64,000 nucleotides of DNA from Oxalobacter paeniformigenes (GCF_027158465.1 NZ_JAMKYL010000001.1:1-64000), one strand, 5' to 3'; positions 32,691-42,732 are shown, counted from the stretch's first letter. Made by a program: numbers and translations. The notes: generated by a model from the letters alone, not told the origin.

Positions 32691-33644
32691 ATGGAAGATG
32701 TTGCCAGTGTTCACCTTACGCCCGGGAACCGTTCGTTGATCGACGAATTTTGCGATACCGTATGGCTTGAGGATGGTTTGTCCAGAAATACGCTGGAAGC
32801 TTACCGAAGCGACTTGCAGCTGTTTGCGCAGTGGCTGGAAAAAAATGGGGCGGCGCATGATTTGCTGGCGGTAACGCCGGAGCATCTGAACCGTTATTTT
32901 CTGGCCCGCCATGCCGAGTCCAAAGCGACATCTGCCAATCGGAGGCTGACGGTTTTCAAGCGGTTCTACCGGTTGCAGATACGGATGGGACGGCTCGCGG
33001 TCAGCCCATGCCAGCGAATGCGTGCGGCAAAACAACCGGCACGGTTTCCGCATGCCCTCTCCGAGCGGCAGGTGGAGGCATTATTGTCGGCGCCGGATGT
33101 GCAAAAACCATTAGGCTTGCGAGACCGGACGATGATCGAACTGATGTATGCCAGCGGTTTGCGGGTTTCCGAACTTGTTGCGCTGAAACTGGTCGAAACG
33201 GGAATGAACGAAGGTGTGTTGCGTATACTGGGCAAGGGCAGCAAAACCCGGCTGGTTCCGTTCGGCGAAGAGGCAAGAGGATGGCTGGAACGTTATTTGC
33301 GGGAAAGCCGTCCCGTGATTTTATCCGGAAAGCTGTCCGATCATCTGTTCGTCACGGCGCGCGGAACAGGGATGACCCGGCAAATGTTCTGGACGCTGAT
33401 AAAAAAATATGCCGTGCAATCCGGCATTCATGATCCGTTGTCGCCCCATACGTTAAGACATGCCTTTGCCACGCATTTGCTCAATCATGGTGCCGATTTG
33501 CGGGTTGTCCAGTTATTGCTGGGACATGCGGATATTTCGACGACCCAGATATATACTCATGTAGCGCAACAGCGTCTCAAACAGTTGCATGCACAGCACC
33601 ATCCGCGAGGCAGCCGTCACGAAGAAACGACAGGGGGCTGCTGA
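32691..33644 (+). CDS. xerD: tyrosine recombinase XerD
   Basis: XerD resolves chromosome dimers at dif together with XerC and FtsK. The 317 aa have an N-terminal SAM-like core-binding domain and a catalytic domain. The Arg-Lys-His-Arg-His-Tyr set is visible in ASGLRVSEL, GKGSKTR, HTLRHAFATH, LGHADIST and IYTHV. The N terminus (LIDEFCDTVWLEDGLSRNTL) resembles XerD more than XerC. GGAG lies 13 bp before the ATG. This is a core gene, not a sign of a mobile element. Confidence 0.93.
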   Translation: MEDVASVHLTPGNRSLIDEFCDTVWLEDGLSRNTLEAYRSDLQLFAQWLEKNGAAHDLLAVTPEHLNRYFLARHAESKATSANRRLTVFKRFYRLQIRMGRLAVSPCQRMRAAKQPARFPHALSERQVEALLSAPDVQKPLGLRDRTMIELMYASGLRVSELVALKLVETGMNEGVLRILGKGSKTRLVPFGEEARGWLERYLRESRPVILSGKLSDHLFVTARGTGMTRQMFWTLIKKYAVQSGIHDPLSPHTLRHAFATHLLNHGADLRVVQLLLGHADISTTQIYTHVAQQRLKQLHAQHHPRGSRHEETTGGC

Positions 33645-33660
33645 AGCTATACGGACGAAA

Positions 33661-34620
33661 TCAGGAAAGCGCGATGGTCGTCATGACGAAGGGATGGTCG
33701 GAGCGATCCGGTCTGTCTGCGTCGTCAGGCATCCGGTAAAGTATGTCGGTGACACGGCCTGCGCTAAATCCGGCCAGTTCCGTAAATTCATCGGAAATGA
33801 AAATATGATCGATGTATCCGGTATCCATGCCCCGGATATACCGGGTATTTTCCTGTATGGAAGCGTGGGGCGACTGGACATCCAGAGTGTTGTGCAGACG
33901 ATACATGGAAGGAAGCGGTTGCTCACTTTCGTGTTGCGCGCCGGTGGCGATGCCAGTGGTCACAGCTTTGGCCGTATCGTTGAAATCTCCCAGCAATATG
34001 ACCGGTGTTCCCGTTTTTTGCCGGAAGCGGGCGATCAGCGTATGGACACCAACTGCATCGGCAGCACGGCGTGAGAGCGAACGGAACATGGCCAGCCCAT
34101 GTTGTAACGGATCGGCAAGTCCAGTACCCGGGACAGGGTCAGGTCGTCTCGATTTGAAATGTACCGCATAAAGATTAAGTATCCGGCCGTTTGGCAACAA
34201 CACCGGAATTTCCAGTACCGGACGTGAAAAACGGTCCAGGAGGGTATCTGTTCCGGGTAGCGATATCCGGAAATTTTCAGGAAAATGGCAGTGAGTCTTC
34301 GGCGTACCCGCCAGCGGCAGTCGTGTGACGAGCGCGACTTCAGGAACGGGTTTGGAAGGTCGGAAAGGCACTTCGGTAAAGACGGGAGTGGCGTTGCGAA
34401 GTTGTCGCGAACAGGCCATGATATCCGCGACGGCCTGTGCCGAAAAAATTTCTTCAAAAGCGATGATATCGGGAAGGAAACGGTCGATCAGGCCGCCGAT
34501 CCAGGCGATTTTCGCCTCGTATTCCGCAGCAGTGCATGGTGGAAGATCCGGATAACAAATCGTACCCGGCAAGGACAGATTGCGGACATTGAAAGTCGCC
34601 AGTCGAATTTCCTGCTGCAT
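33661..34620 (-). CDS. endonuclease/exonuclease/phosphatase family protein
   Basis: A 319-aa protein with the EEP metal-dependent phosphoesterase motifs: ATFNVRNL at the N terminus, AFEEIFS (metal-binding Glu), LLGDFNDTA, IDHIFIS and RSDHPFV. There is no signal peptide, so it is probably cytoplasmic. The family covers DNA-repair nucleases and lipid or nucleotide phosphatases, and the substrate cannot be assigned. AAAGGA precedes the ATG. It is convergent with xerD and divergent from plsY. Confidence 0.85.
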   Translation of the reverse strand: MQQEIRLATFNVRNLSLPGTICYPDLPPCTAAEYEAKIAWIGGLIDRFLPDIIAFEEIFSAQAVADIMACSRQLRNATPVFTEVPFRPSKPVPEVALVTRLPLAGTPKTHCHFPENFRISLPGTDTLLDRFSRPVLEIPVLLPNGRILNLYAVHFKSRRPDPVPGTGLADPLQHGLAMFRSLSRRAADAVGVHTLIARFRQKTGTPVILLGDFNDTAKAVTTGIATGAQHESEQPLPSMYRLHNTLDVQSPHASIQENTRYIRGMDTGYIDHIFISDEFTELAGFSAGRVTDILYRMPDDADRPDRSDHPFVMTTIALS

Positions 34621-34752
34621 ATTTTTCCTTTCGCCACTACAATGCAGACATGTGTCGTTTCCTGTCGCAGTATCTTAACAAACGGATCGACGGTTTTTGG
34701 GAATGTACGACAGTTTTCCCGTAATCAAACAGGAAAACAGGAATGTGAAAGT

Positions 34753-35364
34753 ATGTATACGGTTTTATTCGTCGTAGTGGCCTATCTTCTCGGCTCTATT
34801 TCATTTGCGCTGGTGAGCAGCAAACTTTTCGGTCTGGCAGATCCCAGAACGTATGGCTCCAAAAATCCCGGCGCGACCAATGTACTGCGCAGCGGCAACA
34901 AACTGGCAGCCTTGCTTACGCTGGTGGGCGATGCCGCCAAAGGATGGCTGGCCGTCTGGCTGGCATTTCATTTCGGTGCGCAGTATCAGGTCGGTGAAAT
35001 CGGGTTGGCCTGTGTTTGCGTGGCTGTCTTTCTCGGCCATCTGTTTCCCGTATTCGCGCAATTCAAGGGTGGAAAGGGTGTGGCGACAGCACTGGGTGTC
35101 TTGCTGGGGATCAGCCCGTTACTGGGATTGCTGGTGCTGGTGACCTGGTTGTGTGTGGCGGTACTGTCACGCTATTCGTCGCTGTCAGCCCTGATTTCCG
35201 CCGTGCTGGCACCGATATATTACGGGTTGTTGTTCGGATTCAATCTCTATTTCGCGGCGATTGTCGTCATCAGCGCATTTCTGATTGCACGCCATCGTCA
35301 GAATATCGGTAACCTGATGACCGGCAAGGAAAGCAAGATCGGCGCCAAGAAAAAAGCGGGATGA
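34753..35364 (+). CDS. plsY: acyl-phosphate glycerol-3-phosphate acyltransferase
   Basis: PlsY is the membrane enzyme that makes lysophosphatidate from acyl-phosphate, the first step of phospholipid synthesis. The 203 aa begin MYTVLFVVVAYLLGSISFAL, hold about five membrane segments, and include GSKNPGATNVLR and GHLFPVFAQFKGGKGVAT. The open frame extends 156 codons upstream over the EEP gene, which is a shadow. It is convergent with the response regulator gene. Confidence 0.95.
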   Translation: MYTVLFVVVAYLLGSISFALVSSKLFGLADPRTYGSKNPGATNVLRSGNKLAALLTLVGDAAKGWLAVWLAFHFGAQYQVGEIGLACVCVAVFLGHLFPVFAQFKGGKGVATALGVLLGISPLLGLLVLVTWLCVAVLSRYSSLSALISAVLAPIYYGLLFGFNLYFAAIVVISAFLIARHRQNIGNLMTGKESKIGAKKKAG

Positions 35365-35376
35365 TGGTGTCGTGTC

Positions 35377-36021
35377 CTATTTTTCGAAAGGGGCCAGCAG
35401 GTTGTGCGCGACCGCGTAGCGGACGATTTCCGAGATGGAGTGCATGCCCATCTTGTTCAGGATGCGCGATTTGTGAGTGCTTACTGTCTTGACGCTCAGG
35501 TGGAGTTGCTGGCCGATGTCGGTGACGGTTTTGCCTTGTGCCAACAGGTTGAAAATCTCGAATTCTCGGTTCGACAGCTGACTGTGCGGCAGTGGTTTTT
35601 CCGGTGTCATGATATCGAGCGCAAGCTGTTCAGCGACTTCCATGCTGATGTAGGGTTTGCCTGAGGCCACTTTCCGGATGGCATGAACCAGCTGGGTTCC
35701 GGCGCTTTCCTTGGTCAGATAACCCTGTGCGCCTGCACGGATGGAACGGATGGCGTATTGTTCTTCCTCGTACATGGTCAGTACCAGTACCGGCAGTTTC
35801 TGCGATTCGGTGCGGATCTGGCGAATCAGGTCGATACCGCTGCGTCCCGGCATGGAAAGGTCGAGCAACAACAGATCGAAGCCTCCCTTTCGGACATGTG
35901 CCAGTACCCCGAAGCCGTCGGTAGCTTCACCGACGACTTCGATATCGTCAGTGCTCTCCAGAATACGTTTTAACCCTTCGCGCATCAGGGTGTGGTCGTC
36001 TGCGATGACAATCCTGATCAT
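35377..36021 (-). CDS. NarL/FixJ-family response regulator (UvrY/GacA-like)
   Basis: A 214-aa transcription regulator. The receiver domain has acidic Asp8/Asp9, phosphoacceptor Asp54, Thr82 and Lys104; a LuxR-type helix-turn-helix is near residues 150-210 (LSNREFEIFNLLAQGKTVTDI...). No histidine kinase lies beside it, so its sensor is elsewhere. The closest well-known relatives are UvrY/GacA, which control small RNAs of the Csr system; that assignment is tentative. Confidence 0.88.
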   Translation of the reverse strand: MIRIVIADDHTLMREGLKRILESTDDIEVVGEATDGFGVLAHVRKGGFDLLLLDLSMPGRSGIDLIRQIRTESQKLPVLVLTMYEEEQYAIRSIRAGAQGYLTKESAGTQLVHAIRKVASGKPYISMEVAEQLALDIMTPEKPLPHSQLSNREFEIFNLLAQGKTVTDIGQQLHLSVKTVSTHKSRILNKMGMHSISEIVRYAVAHNLLAPFEK

Positions 36022-36152
36022 AAGCTGTCAGACGGAATGTATTACCTGTCAATGGCCCGGGACGGGAATGCTTTTCAAAGAGTTGATACCAATACACTAT
36101 ACAATGCATTGTCGCGGTAAAATGTAGCTTACTCGTTTTTTAGATACAAGTC

Positions 36153-37910
36153 ATGAACGCAGATAACAAAAACAGCACTTCCACCCCTTCTTCCAATTTT
36201 TTGCGTGCCATCATCGAGGCCGACAACGAAAAGGGAACGTATCAGCGTCCCGGCATGCCCGATGTCATCACACGCTTTCCGCCGGAACCGAACGGTTACC
36301 TGCATATCGGACACGCCAAGTCGATTTGCCTGAATTTCGGGTTGGCAAGGGATTATCATGGACGTTGCCATTTGCGTTTCGACGATACCAATCCGACCAA
36401 GGAAGACCAGGAATTTGTCGATACGATCAAGGACAGTGTCCAGTGGCTCGGTTTTTCCTGGGAACAGGGTGGTACAGCCTATTTGCATTACGCCAGCGAT
36501 TATTTCGATACCCTGTATATGATGGCCGAGTATCTGATCGAGGCAGGCTATGCCTATGTGGACAGCCAGACACCGGAAGAAATCGCCAAGAACCGGGGCA
36601 GTTTTTCCGAACCCGGCAAAAATTCGCCGTACCGCGATCGTCCGGCAGCCGAATCGCTGGATCTTTTCCGTCGGATGAAGGCTGGTGAATTTCCGGATGG
36701 CGCGCATGTGCTGCGTGCGAAAATCGATATGGCGTCGCCGAACATGAACATGCGAGACCCGGTGATTTACCGGATTCGTCATGCGCACCATCATCGTACC
36801 GGGGATAAATGGAATATTTATCCGATGTACGACTATACGCACCCGATTTCGGATGCGCTGGAAAACATCACCCATTCGATCTGTACACTGGAATTTCAGG
36901 ATCACCGTCCGTTTTATGACTGGATTCTTGAACGCCTGACGGAAACGGTCACTTTGCCCGATGGCCGGGTGATCGGGGGCTTTCTGCAAAAACCGTTACC
37001 GCACCAGTATGAATTCGCCCGTCTGAATCTGACTTATACCATCACCAGCAAACGCAAGCTGTTGCAGCTGGTCGAGGAAAAAATCGTCGATGGATGGGAT
37101 GACCCACGCATGCCGACTATCGTCGGGATACGGCGTCGTGGTTATACGCCGGAGTCGATCCAGCTGTTTTGCGAACGGATCGGCGTGGCCAAGGCAGACG
37201 GCTGGATCGATATGGGAACGCTGGAAGGCAGTCTGCGAGACGATCTGGACCCGAAAGCACCGAGAGCCGCTGCCGTGCTGCATCCGCTGAAACTGATCAT
37301 CGACAATTTCCCCGAACATCTTGAGGAAGAATGCACATCCCCGGTTCATCCGCATTATCCGGAACGTGGCTTGCGACGCTTCCCGATTACCCGTGAACTG
37401 TGGATCGAACGTGAGGATTTCATGATTGATCCGGTCAAGGGATATTTCCGGCTTTTCCCGGGCAATCGTGTCCGTTTGCGTTATGGCTATGTGGTCGAAT
37501 GTACGGGATATGACCAGGATGAAAATGGCAATGTGACGGCAGTACACTGCCAGTATTTTCCGGACAGCCGCAGCGGTACGGAAGGCAGCGCGACTTACAA
37601 GGTCAAGGGCAATATCCACTGGGTCAGCTGTGCGCATGCCGTCGAGGCGGAAGTCAGACTGTATGACAGACTGTTCGCAGATCCGGCTCCGGACGCCAAC
37701 AACAAGGATTTCAGGCTTGCGTTGAATCCGGCGTCCAAGGAAGTGGTGCGAGCCTATCTGGAACCCGGTCTTGCAGCGGCGCTTCCGGGGGATATTTACC
37801 AGTTCGAACGGCACGGCTATTTTGTCGCGGACATCAAGGACTCGCAGCCTGGCAAACCAGTGTTCAACCGTTCCGTCACATTGCGTGATTCCTGGGGAAA
37901 GAAAAAATAA
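36153..37910 (+). CDS. glnS: glutaminyl-tRNA synthetase
   Basis: A class I synthetase charging tRNA-Gln directly. The 585 aa contain the HIGH-type motif PPEPNGYLHIGHAKS near residue 45, the RFDDTNP motif, and the KMSKS-type motif as TITSKRKL. The C-terminal anticodon-binding beta-barrels follow. It is a single gene with a strong terminator. Confidence 0.97.
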   Translation: MNADNKNSTSTPSSNFLRAIIEADNEKGTYQRPGMPDVITRFPPEPNGYLHIGHAKSICLNFGLARDYHGRCHLRFDDTNPTKEDQEFVDTIKDSVQWLGFSWEQGGTAYLHYASDYFDTLYMMAEYLIEAGYAYVDSQTPEEIAKNRGSFSEPGKNSPYRDRPAAESLDLFRRMKAGEFPDGAHVLRAKIDMASPNMNMRDPVIYRIRHAHHHRTGDKWNIYPMYDYTHPISDALENITHSICTLEFQDHRPFYDWILERLTETVTLPDGRVIGGFLQKPLPHQYEFARLNLTYTITSKRKLLQLVEEKIVDGWDDPRMPTIVGIRRRGYTPESIQLFCERIGVAKADGWIDMGTLEGSLRDDLDPKAPRAAAVLHPLKLIIDNFPEHLEEECTSPVHPHYPERGLRRFPITRELWIEREDFMIDPVKGYFRLFPGNRVRLRYGYVVECTGYDQDENGNVTAVHCQYFPDSRSGTEGSATYKVKGNIHWVSCAHAVEAEVRLYDRLFADPAPDANNKDFRLALNPASKEVVRAYLEPGLAAALPGDIYQFERHGYFVADIKDSQPGKPVFNRSVTLRDSWGKKK

Positions 37911-37927
37911 ACATCCAGTATGCAATC

Positions 37928-37962
37928 AATAAAAAACGCGCTTTGCAGCGCGTTTTTTATTG
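37928..37962. terminator. bidirectional terminator between glnS and the M48 protease gene
   Basis: A perfect 15-bp inverted repeat with core ACGCGCT/AGCGCGT, a 4-nt loop, and A6/T6 tracts on both sides, between convergent genes. Confidence 0.92.
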
Positions 37963-37973
37963 GGAACAGCAGA

Positions 37974-38816
37974 TCATTTGCGTGACGAAGCGCTCTTTGT
38001 CTTGCCTTTCGTGGCGGTTGCCTGATAAAGGGGCATGACTTTCGGCAGTTCGGCCTGCAAACGTGCAATACGCGATTCGTCGCTGGGGTGGGTCGACAGC
38101 AATTCCGGCGGTGCGTCGCCGCCGAGTTTTTCCATCTTCTTCCAGACGTTGATGGCGGCTTCCGGGTTATAGCCGGCTCGGGCCATCAGTTCCATTCCCA
38201 TGATATCCGCTTCTGTTTCCATGGTTCTGGAAAACGGAAGTGTCATGACCAGTTGGCTGGCCATGCCGGCGAGGGATTCCTGTGTCGAGCTGAAACCTGC
38301 CAGTGCGCTGATGAGCGACAAGGCCTGATCGGCCGCGATTTGCTGTGAAACCTGTTCGCGGCTGTGCTCGCGCAATGCATGCGCCATTTCATGTCCGATG
38401 ACGGCTGCCAGCTCATCGTCCGTCAGATTCAATGAACTGATAATGCCGCTGTAAACGGCGATTTTGCCACCTGGCATGCAGTAAGCGTTCACTTCTTCAC
38501 TGTCGATGACATTGATTTCCCAGTTCCATTTGAGGGCATCCGGCCTGAATACGCCGACCTGTGCGATGAGGCGATTGGCGATGTTGCGCACGCGTTTGGT
38601 CGATGTGGAGCTGGTGTTCAGTGCCTTGGCCGAGCGTGCCTGACTCAGTGTACGTTGATAGGCTGTAGCTGCGCCCTGGTTGATATCCTCTGATGAAATC
38701 AGAAGCAGTTGGCTTCTTGACGAGTCGGTTGCGCCACCGGCCGTGGTACTTTGGCAGCCGGCAACCAGCAGTGGACCGGTGATCAGAACGAGCAGTAAAA
38801 AAAGAAAGCGTTTCAT
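37974..38816 (-). CDS. M48-family metalloprotease, lipoprotein
   Basis: A 280-aa zinc protease with the HEMAH motif at residues 142-146 and the ETEADIMGMELMARAGY segment supplying the third ligand. The N terminus has a lipoprotein signal with lipobox LVAG-C (Cys21), so it is probably anchored in the envelope, like E. coli LoiP or BepA-type quality-control proteases. The ATG giving MKRFLFLLLV is right; the frame from 38870 would bury the signal. It ends near the shared terminator. Confidence 0.9.
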   Translation of the reverse strand: MKRFLFLLLVLITGPLLVAGCQSTTAGGATDSSRSQLLLISSEDINQGAATAYQRTLSQARSAKALNTSSTSTKRVRNIANRLIAQVGVFRPDALKWNWEINVIDSEEVNAYCMPGGKIAVYSGIISSLNLTDDELAAVIGHEMAHALREHSREQVSQQIAADQALSLISALAGFSSTQESLAGMASQLVMTLPFSRTMETEADIMGMELMARAGYNPEAAINVWKKMEKLGGDAPPELLSTHPSDESRIARLQAELPKVMPLYQATATKGKTKSASSRK

Positions 38817-39046
38817 GGGCGGTATCTGTTGAGTGATGGTCGGATCTGTCGGTACAGGCAATGAAATCATTTTTTATCAAGATGCGCAAATTTTCAATTA
38901 TTTTCCCAGAAATCACAGGGACTGGCTGGAGATATACGGTTTCCCGGCGACATTTCACGGGCAGAAAGGGTATGATGCTGTCATTTCACAGGCATGGTTT
39001 TCGATGCATGGCGTGTTCCGCCGGTATTCAATGAAAGGAGCATATG

Positions 39047-39655
39047 ATGAAACTGTATTACACCCCGGGAGCCTGTTCACTGTCTCCGCATATCGTTCTG
39101 GAAGAATCCGGATTGCCGTTTGAACTGGAAAAAGTGGATTTGCAACTCAAGGAAACGGAGTCCGGTCATGACTTTTATCTGGTCAATACCAAGGGTTCCG
39201 TTCCGGCGCTGGAACTGGACGACGGCCAGATACTGACTGAAGGTGCGGTAATCGTCCAGTATCTGGCGGATCAGGTACCTGAAAAAGGATTGATGCCGTT
39301 GCCGGGTACGATGGCGCGTTATCGGGCGATGGAATGGCTTAATTATATTGCGACGGAATTGCAAAAAAGTTTTACGCCGATCTTCAATCCAGCATATGCC
39401 GCTTGCCGGGAAGAAGCGAAAAAAAACTTGCTCAGACAGTTCGATTACGTGGACAGACAGTTGGGAAAAAACCGGTATGTGACCGGCGAGCAGTTCACGG
39501 TGGTCGATGCCTATCTCTTTACCATTGCCAGCTGGATAGGAGTAGCCGGTCTGGAAACGGCACAATGGAAGGCGTTGTCGGCCTATCGTGAAAATGTGGC
39601 GCAACGTCCGGCGGTTCGTCGCGCCATGATATCGGAAGGATTGATACAGGGATAA
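39047..39655 (+). CDS. gstA: glutathione S-transferase
   Basis: A beta-class GST of 202 aa. The N-terminal thioredoxin-like domain starts MKLYYTPGACSLSPHIVLEE with the conserved Cys10, followed by the GSVPALELDDG cis-Pro region and the LTEGAVIVQYLAD motif. The all-helical C-terminal domain follows. GGAG ends 6 bp before the second of two adjacent ATGs, which I take as the start. It is a single gene, probably for detoxification or redox defence. Confidence 0.93.
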   Translation: MKLYYTPGACSLSPHIVLEESGLPFELEKVDLQLKETESGHDFYLVNTKGSVPALELDDGQILTEGAVIVQYLADQVPEKGLMPLPGTMARYRAMEWLNYIATELQKSFTPIFNPAYAACREEAKKNLLRQFDYVDRQLGKNRYVTGEQFTVVDAYLFTIASWIGVAGLETAQWKALSAYRENVAQRPAVRRAMISEGLIQG

Positions 39656-39676
39656 CGTAACCGGTCGTCGGCAGAC

Positions 39677-40720
39677 TTACAGGGCCGGATTGGTGATCAT
39701 GGCGTGGATTTCATTGATGTGGTCAATGACTTCATCGCTCAGTGAGATGGAGATGGCATCAATGTTTTCCTTGAGGTGTTCCGGCCGTGTGCCGCCGATG
39801 ATGGTGGCATCGATGAACCAGCGTGAATAGCACCATGCCAGCGCCAGTTGTGCGGGTGTGATGCCATGGTCTCTGGCCAGTTGCATGTATTGTCGTGTGG
39901 CTTCCAGAACGGCGGGACGCCGGTAGTGTGCGTTCCAGTCTGAGTAAAACAGCGTCAGGCGACCGTGCGTTTTGGGATTGTCGATATATTTTCCGGTCAG
40001 TTGACCGAATGCCAGGGGACTGTAGGCAAGCAGCCCGATATTTTCCCTGAAACAGATTTCGTCCATGCCGATTTCGAAATGGCGATCAGTCAGGTTATAG
40101 GCGTTTTGTATGGATACGATCCTTGGCAAGCCTTTCATTTCCGCGAGTCGGACGAATTCCATCAGTCCCCATGCGGATTCGTTGGAAATGCCGATGTACC
40201 GGATTTTGCCTTCTTCGATCAGTTTTCCCAGTACCGAGAGCGTTTCCTCGATCGGGATGTGTGGACGTTCGTCTCTCGGATTGAACACGGTTTTGCCGAA
40301 GAACGGAACATTGCGGCTTGGCCAGTGCAGCTGGTAAAGATCGATGCAGTCCGTTTTCAGTCGTCTGAGGCTTCCTTCGACCGCGAGACGGATATTGGCT
40401 TCGTTCAGGTCGTTTTTTCCATTGCGCAGCCACGGAATGAGGCGCGACGGACCGGCAACCTTCGTTGCCAGTACGATCTTGTCGCGCAGTCCTCTCTTCT
40501 TGAGCCAGTTACCGATGATAGTTTCGCTGAGCCCCTGAGTCGCCGCCTGCGGCTTGACCGGGTAGATTTCCGCTGTGTCGATGAAATTGATACCCCGTTC
40601 AACAGCGTAATCGAGCAGGCCGAACGCTTCGCTTTCGCTGTTCTGGTCGCCGAAGGTCATGGTACCCAGACAGACTTTCGACACGAGCAGGTTGCTGGTA
40701 CCGAGTGGTATTTTCTGCAT
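39677..40720 (-). CDS. aldo/keto reductase (Tas-like)
   Basis: A 347-aa NAD(P)H-dependent oxidoreductase of the AKR superfamily. The catalytic tetrad region is seen as FIDTAEIYP (Asp, Tyr), the Lys in LATKVAG and the His in YQLHWPSR. The MQKIPLGTSNLLVSKVCLGTMTFGDQ opening resembles E. coli Tas. The start at the ATG of MQKIPLG has GGGAAA upstream. Physiological substrate unknown. It lies just downstream of pyrD on the same strand. Confidence 0.88.
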   Translation of the reverse strand: MQKIPLGTSNLLVSKVCLGTMTFGDQNSESEAFGLLDYAVERGINFIDTAEIYPVKPQAATQGLSETIIGNWLKKRGLRDKIVLATKVAGPSRLIPWLRNGKNDLNEANIRLAVEGSLRRLKTDCIDLYQLHWPSRNVPFFGKTVFNPRDERPHIPIEETLSVLGKLIEEGKIRYIGISNESAWGLMEFVRLAEMKGLPRIVSIQNAYNLTDRHFEIGMDEICFRENIGLLAYSPLAFGQLTGKYIDNPKTHGRLTLFYSDWNAHYRRPAVLEATRQYMQLARDHGITPAQLALAWCYSRWFIDATIIGGTRPEHLKENIDAISISLSDEVIDHINEIHAMITNPAL

Positions 40721-40762
40721 GTTTCCCGTTCCTTTTGCGTCGATGCGGATCATGTCGCACGA

Positions 40763-41803
40763 TCAGGGTTGTCTCAGTGCGTTGACGCATTCGCGCACCA
40801 GTCCGGGACCGGAATAGATCATGCCGGTCAGGACCTGGACCAGTGATGCGCCTGCTTCGATTTTTTCCCTGGCATCGTCGCCAGAAAGAATACCACCGAC
40901 ACCGATGATGGGAATGGTATCGCCGAGTTCTGCCTTGAGCTTGCGAATGACCGCGGTTGACATATCTTTTACCGGTGCGCCGGAAAGTCCTCCGGTTTCA
41001 CTGCCATACGGAAGATAATTGACGGCGTCGCGTGAAATGGTGGTATTGGTGGCGATGACACCGTCGATGTGATGGCGCAACAAGGCATCCGCAATGTTCC
41101 GGATCTGGTTGTCGTCGATATCCGGTGCGATTTTCAGGGCCAGCGGTACATATCGTCCATATTGTTGCGCCAGACGATCCTGTGCTGCTTTCAATTGCGA
41201 GAGCAGATTGTCCAGCTCCGATTCCCCCTGAAGCTGGCGCAGGTTTTTGGTATTGGGTGAGGAAATGTTGATGGCGATGTAATCGGCGACAGGATAGACT
41301 TTTTCAAGACAGATCAGATAATCATCGACCGCTTTTTCGATGGGCGTGACGGCATTTTTGCCGATATTGAGCCCCAGAATGCCTTTCTTTTCCCGATAGA
41401 AGCGGGATGCCTTGACATTAGCGACGAGAACGTCGACGCCGTCGTTGTTGAAGCCCATCCGGTTGATCAGACCCTCGACATCAGGCAGCCGGAACATGCG
41501 CGGTTTCGGGTTGCCGGGCTGGGGGCGTGGCGTGACGGTCCCCAGTTCCAGAAAACCGAAACCGAGCGATGCCAGGCCGTCGATACACGAGCCGTTCTTG
41601 TCCAGTCCTGCAGCCAGTCCGACCGGATTGGGAAAGGTCAACCCCATGACTTCACGCGGAGAGGGACTGACAGATGGCGCCAGAGCGGTCAGCCCCATCG
41701 CCGATGCCATTCTCATGGACGAGAGGGTGAAATGGTGTGCATTTTCCGGATCCATGGCGAAGAGACAGGGCCGGATCAGGGCATACATGAAATTAGGAAT
41801 CAT
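40763..41803 (-). CDS. pyrD: dihydroorotate dehydrogenase (quinone), class 2
   Basis: This membrane-associated flavoprotein oxidises dihydroorotate with a quinone as acceptor. The 346 aa contain the class-2 catalytic serine loop NISSPNTKNLRQLQ, the FMN-binding GLAAGLDKNG and IGVGGILSG motifs, and the N-terminal helices of the quinone pocket. Start could be here or 15 bp downstream (MYALIRPCLFAMDPENAHHFT aligns directly with E. coli PyrD); neither has a clear ribosome binding site. In an anaerobe, the quinone link ties pyrimidine synthesis to the quinone pool, which may include rhodoquinone. Confidence 0.95.
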   Translation of the reverse strand: MIPNFMYALIRPCLFAMDPENAHHFTLSSMRMASAMGLTALAPSVSPSPREVMGLTFPNPVGLAAGLDKNGSCIDGLASLGFGFLELGTVTPRPQPGNPKPRMFRLPDVEGLINRMGFNNDGVDVLVANVKASRFYREKKGILGLNIGKNAVTPIEKAVDDYLICLEKVYPVADYIAINISSPNTKNLRQLQGESELDNLLSQLKAAQDRLAQQYGRYVPLALKIAPDIDDNQIRNIADALLRHHIDGVIATNTTISRDAVNYLPYGSETGGLSGAPVKDMSTAVIRKLKAELGDTIPIIGVGGILSGDDAREKIEAGASLVQVLTGMIYSGPGLVRECVNALRQP

Positions 41804-41928
41804 GGAATTCAAATAATGTCGCGATGTGCCGGAGGCAGGTCGGAAAGCAGGTATGGTTTTCCGGACCATTCCGGATCAGATATAAAAAATCGTTATATCG
41901 TAATTGTAACGTAAGTCCGTGATTTGTT

Positions 41929-42684
41929 TTAGCCTGCCAGCGTGTGGAACTGGCAGAGCGGGCAGTCTGCGAGAGTTTTCCATGAAGTGATCGCAGGCAG
42001 ATCGACGACGCGCCTGAGATGGTCATTGAAGTCCGACCGGCTGATTGGACTGGCACCCAGCGAAGCCAGATGGGCAGTTTCCTGTTGGCAGTCGATCAAC
42101 GTCACGCCGTTTTGCTTCAGAAAAAACACCAGGTATGCCAGCGCGATCTTGGAGGCATCGGGAATGCGTGCGAACATGGATTCCCCGAAAAACATTTTTC
42201 CCAGACAGATACCATAGGCACCGCCGACAAGACGGTTTTCGTACCAGAGTTCGGATGAATGGGCGATGCCCATGTCGTGCAGTTTCCGGTAACTGTCGAT
42301 GATGCCGCTCGTGATCCATGTACCGGATTCTTTTTTGCGCGGTGCAGCGCATTCACGGATGACTTGCGCGAAGTCCGTATCGAAACACAGCCGCCATGGA
42401 CTGTTGCTTTCGTGAATGCTTTTGTGAATTTGCCGGAGTTTTTTCTTCAGGCTGTGCGAGATGACGAAACGGTCTGTCGGCAATACCATACGCGGGTCGG
42501 TACTCCACCACAATATGGGCTGATTGTCGCAGAACCAGGGAAAAATGCCGTGCCGGTATGCCATGACGAGACGTGATGGCGAAAGATCCGCGCCAGCTGC
42601 CAGAAGACCGGGAAAGCCGCTTTTTGCTGTCAGCGCGGTGGAGACATCGGGAAAGGGATCATCCCGTTTGAGCCAGGGAATCAT
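41929..42684 (-). CDS. aat: leucyl/phenylalanyl-tRNA--protein transferase
   Basis: Aat adds Leu or Phe to N-terminal Lys/Arg of proteins, marking them for ClpS-ClpAP under the N-degron pathway. The 251 aa contain FPDVSTAL, GLLAAGADLSPSRLVMAYRHGIFPW and the GLYG-like GGAYGICLGKMFFGESMFA motif. It is preceded by the TIR-like gene on the same strand, with a 48-bp gap. Confidence 0.94.
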   Translation of the reverse strand: MIPWLKRDDPFPDVSTALTAKSGFPGLLAAGADLSPSRLVMAYRHGIFPWFCDNQPILWWSTDPRMVLPTDRFVISHSLKKKLRQIHKSIHESNSPWRLCFDTDFAQVIRECAAPRKKESGTWITSGIIDSYRKLHDMGIAHSSELWYENRLVGGAYGICLGKMFFGESMFARIPDASKIALAYLVFFLKQNGVTLIDCQQETAHLASLGASPISRSDFNDHLRRVVDLPAITSWKTLADCPLCQFHTLAG

Positions 42685-42732
42685 GGATATGCGATGTAAC
42701 CTTTTCCGGTGAACGATATGGCATGCGTGTCG

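Noticed and set aside
32691..33644. Tyrosine recombinase as a sign of an integrated element
   Set aside because: It is XerD in a conserved core-gene setting, with no tRNA-adjacent att repeats or phage genes.
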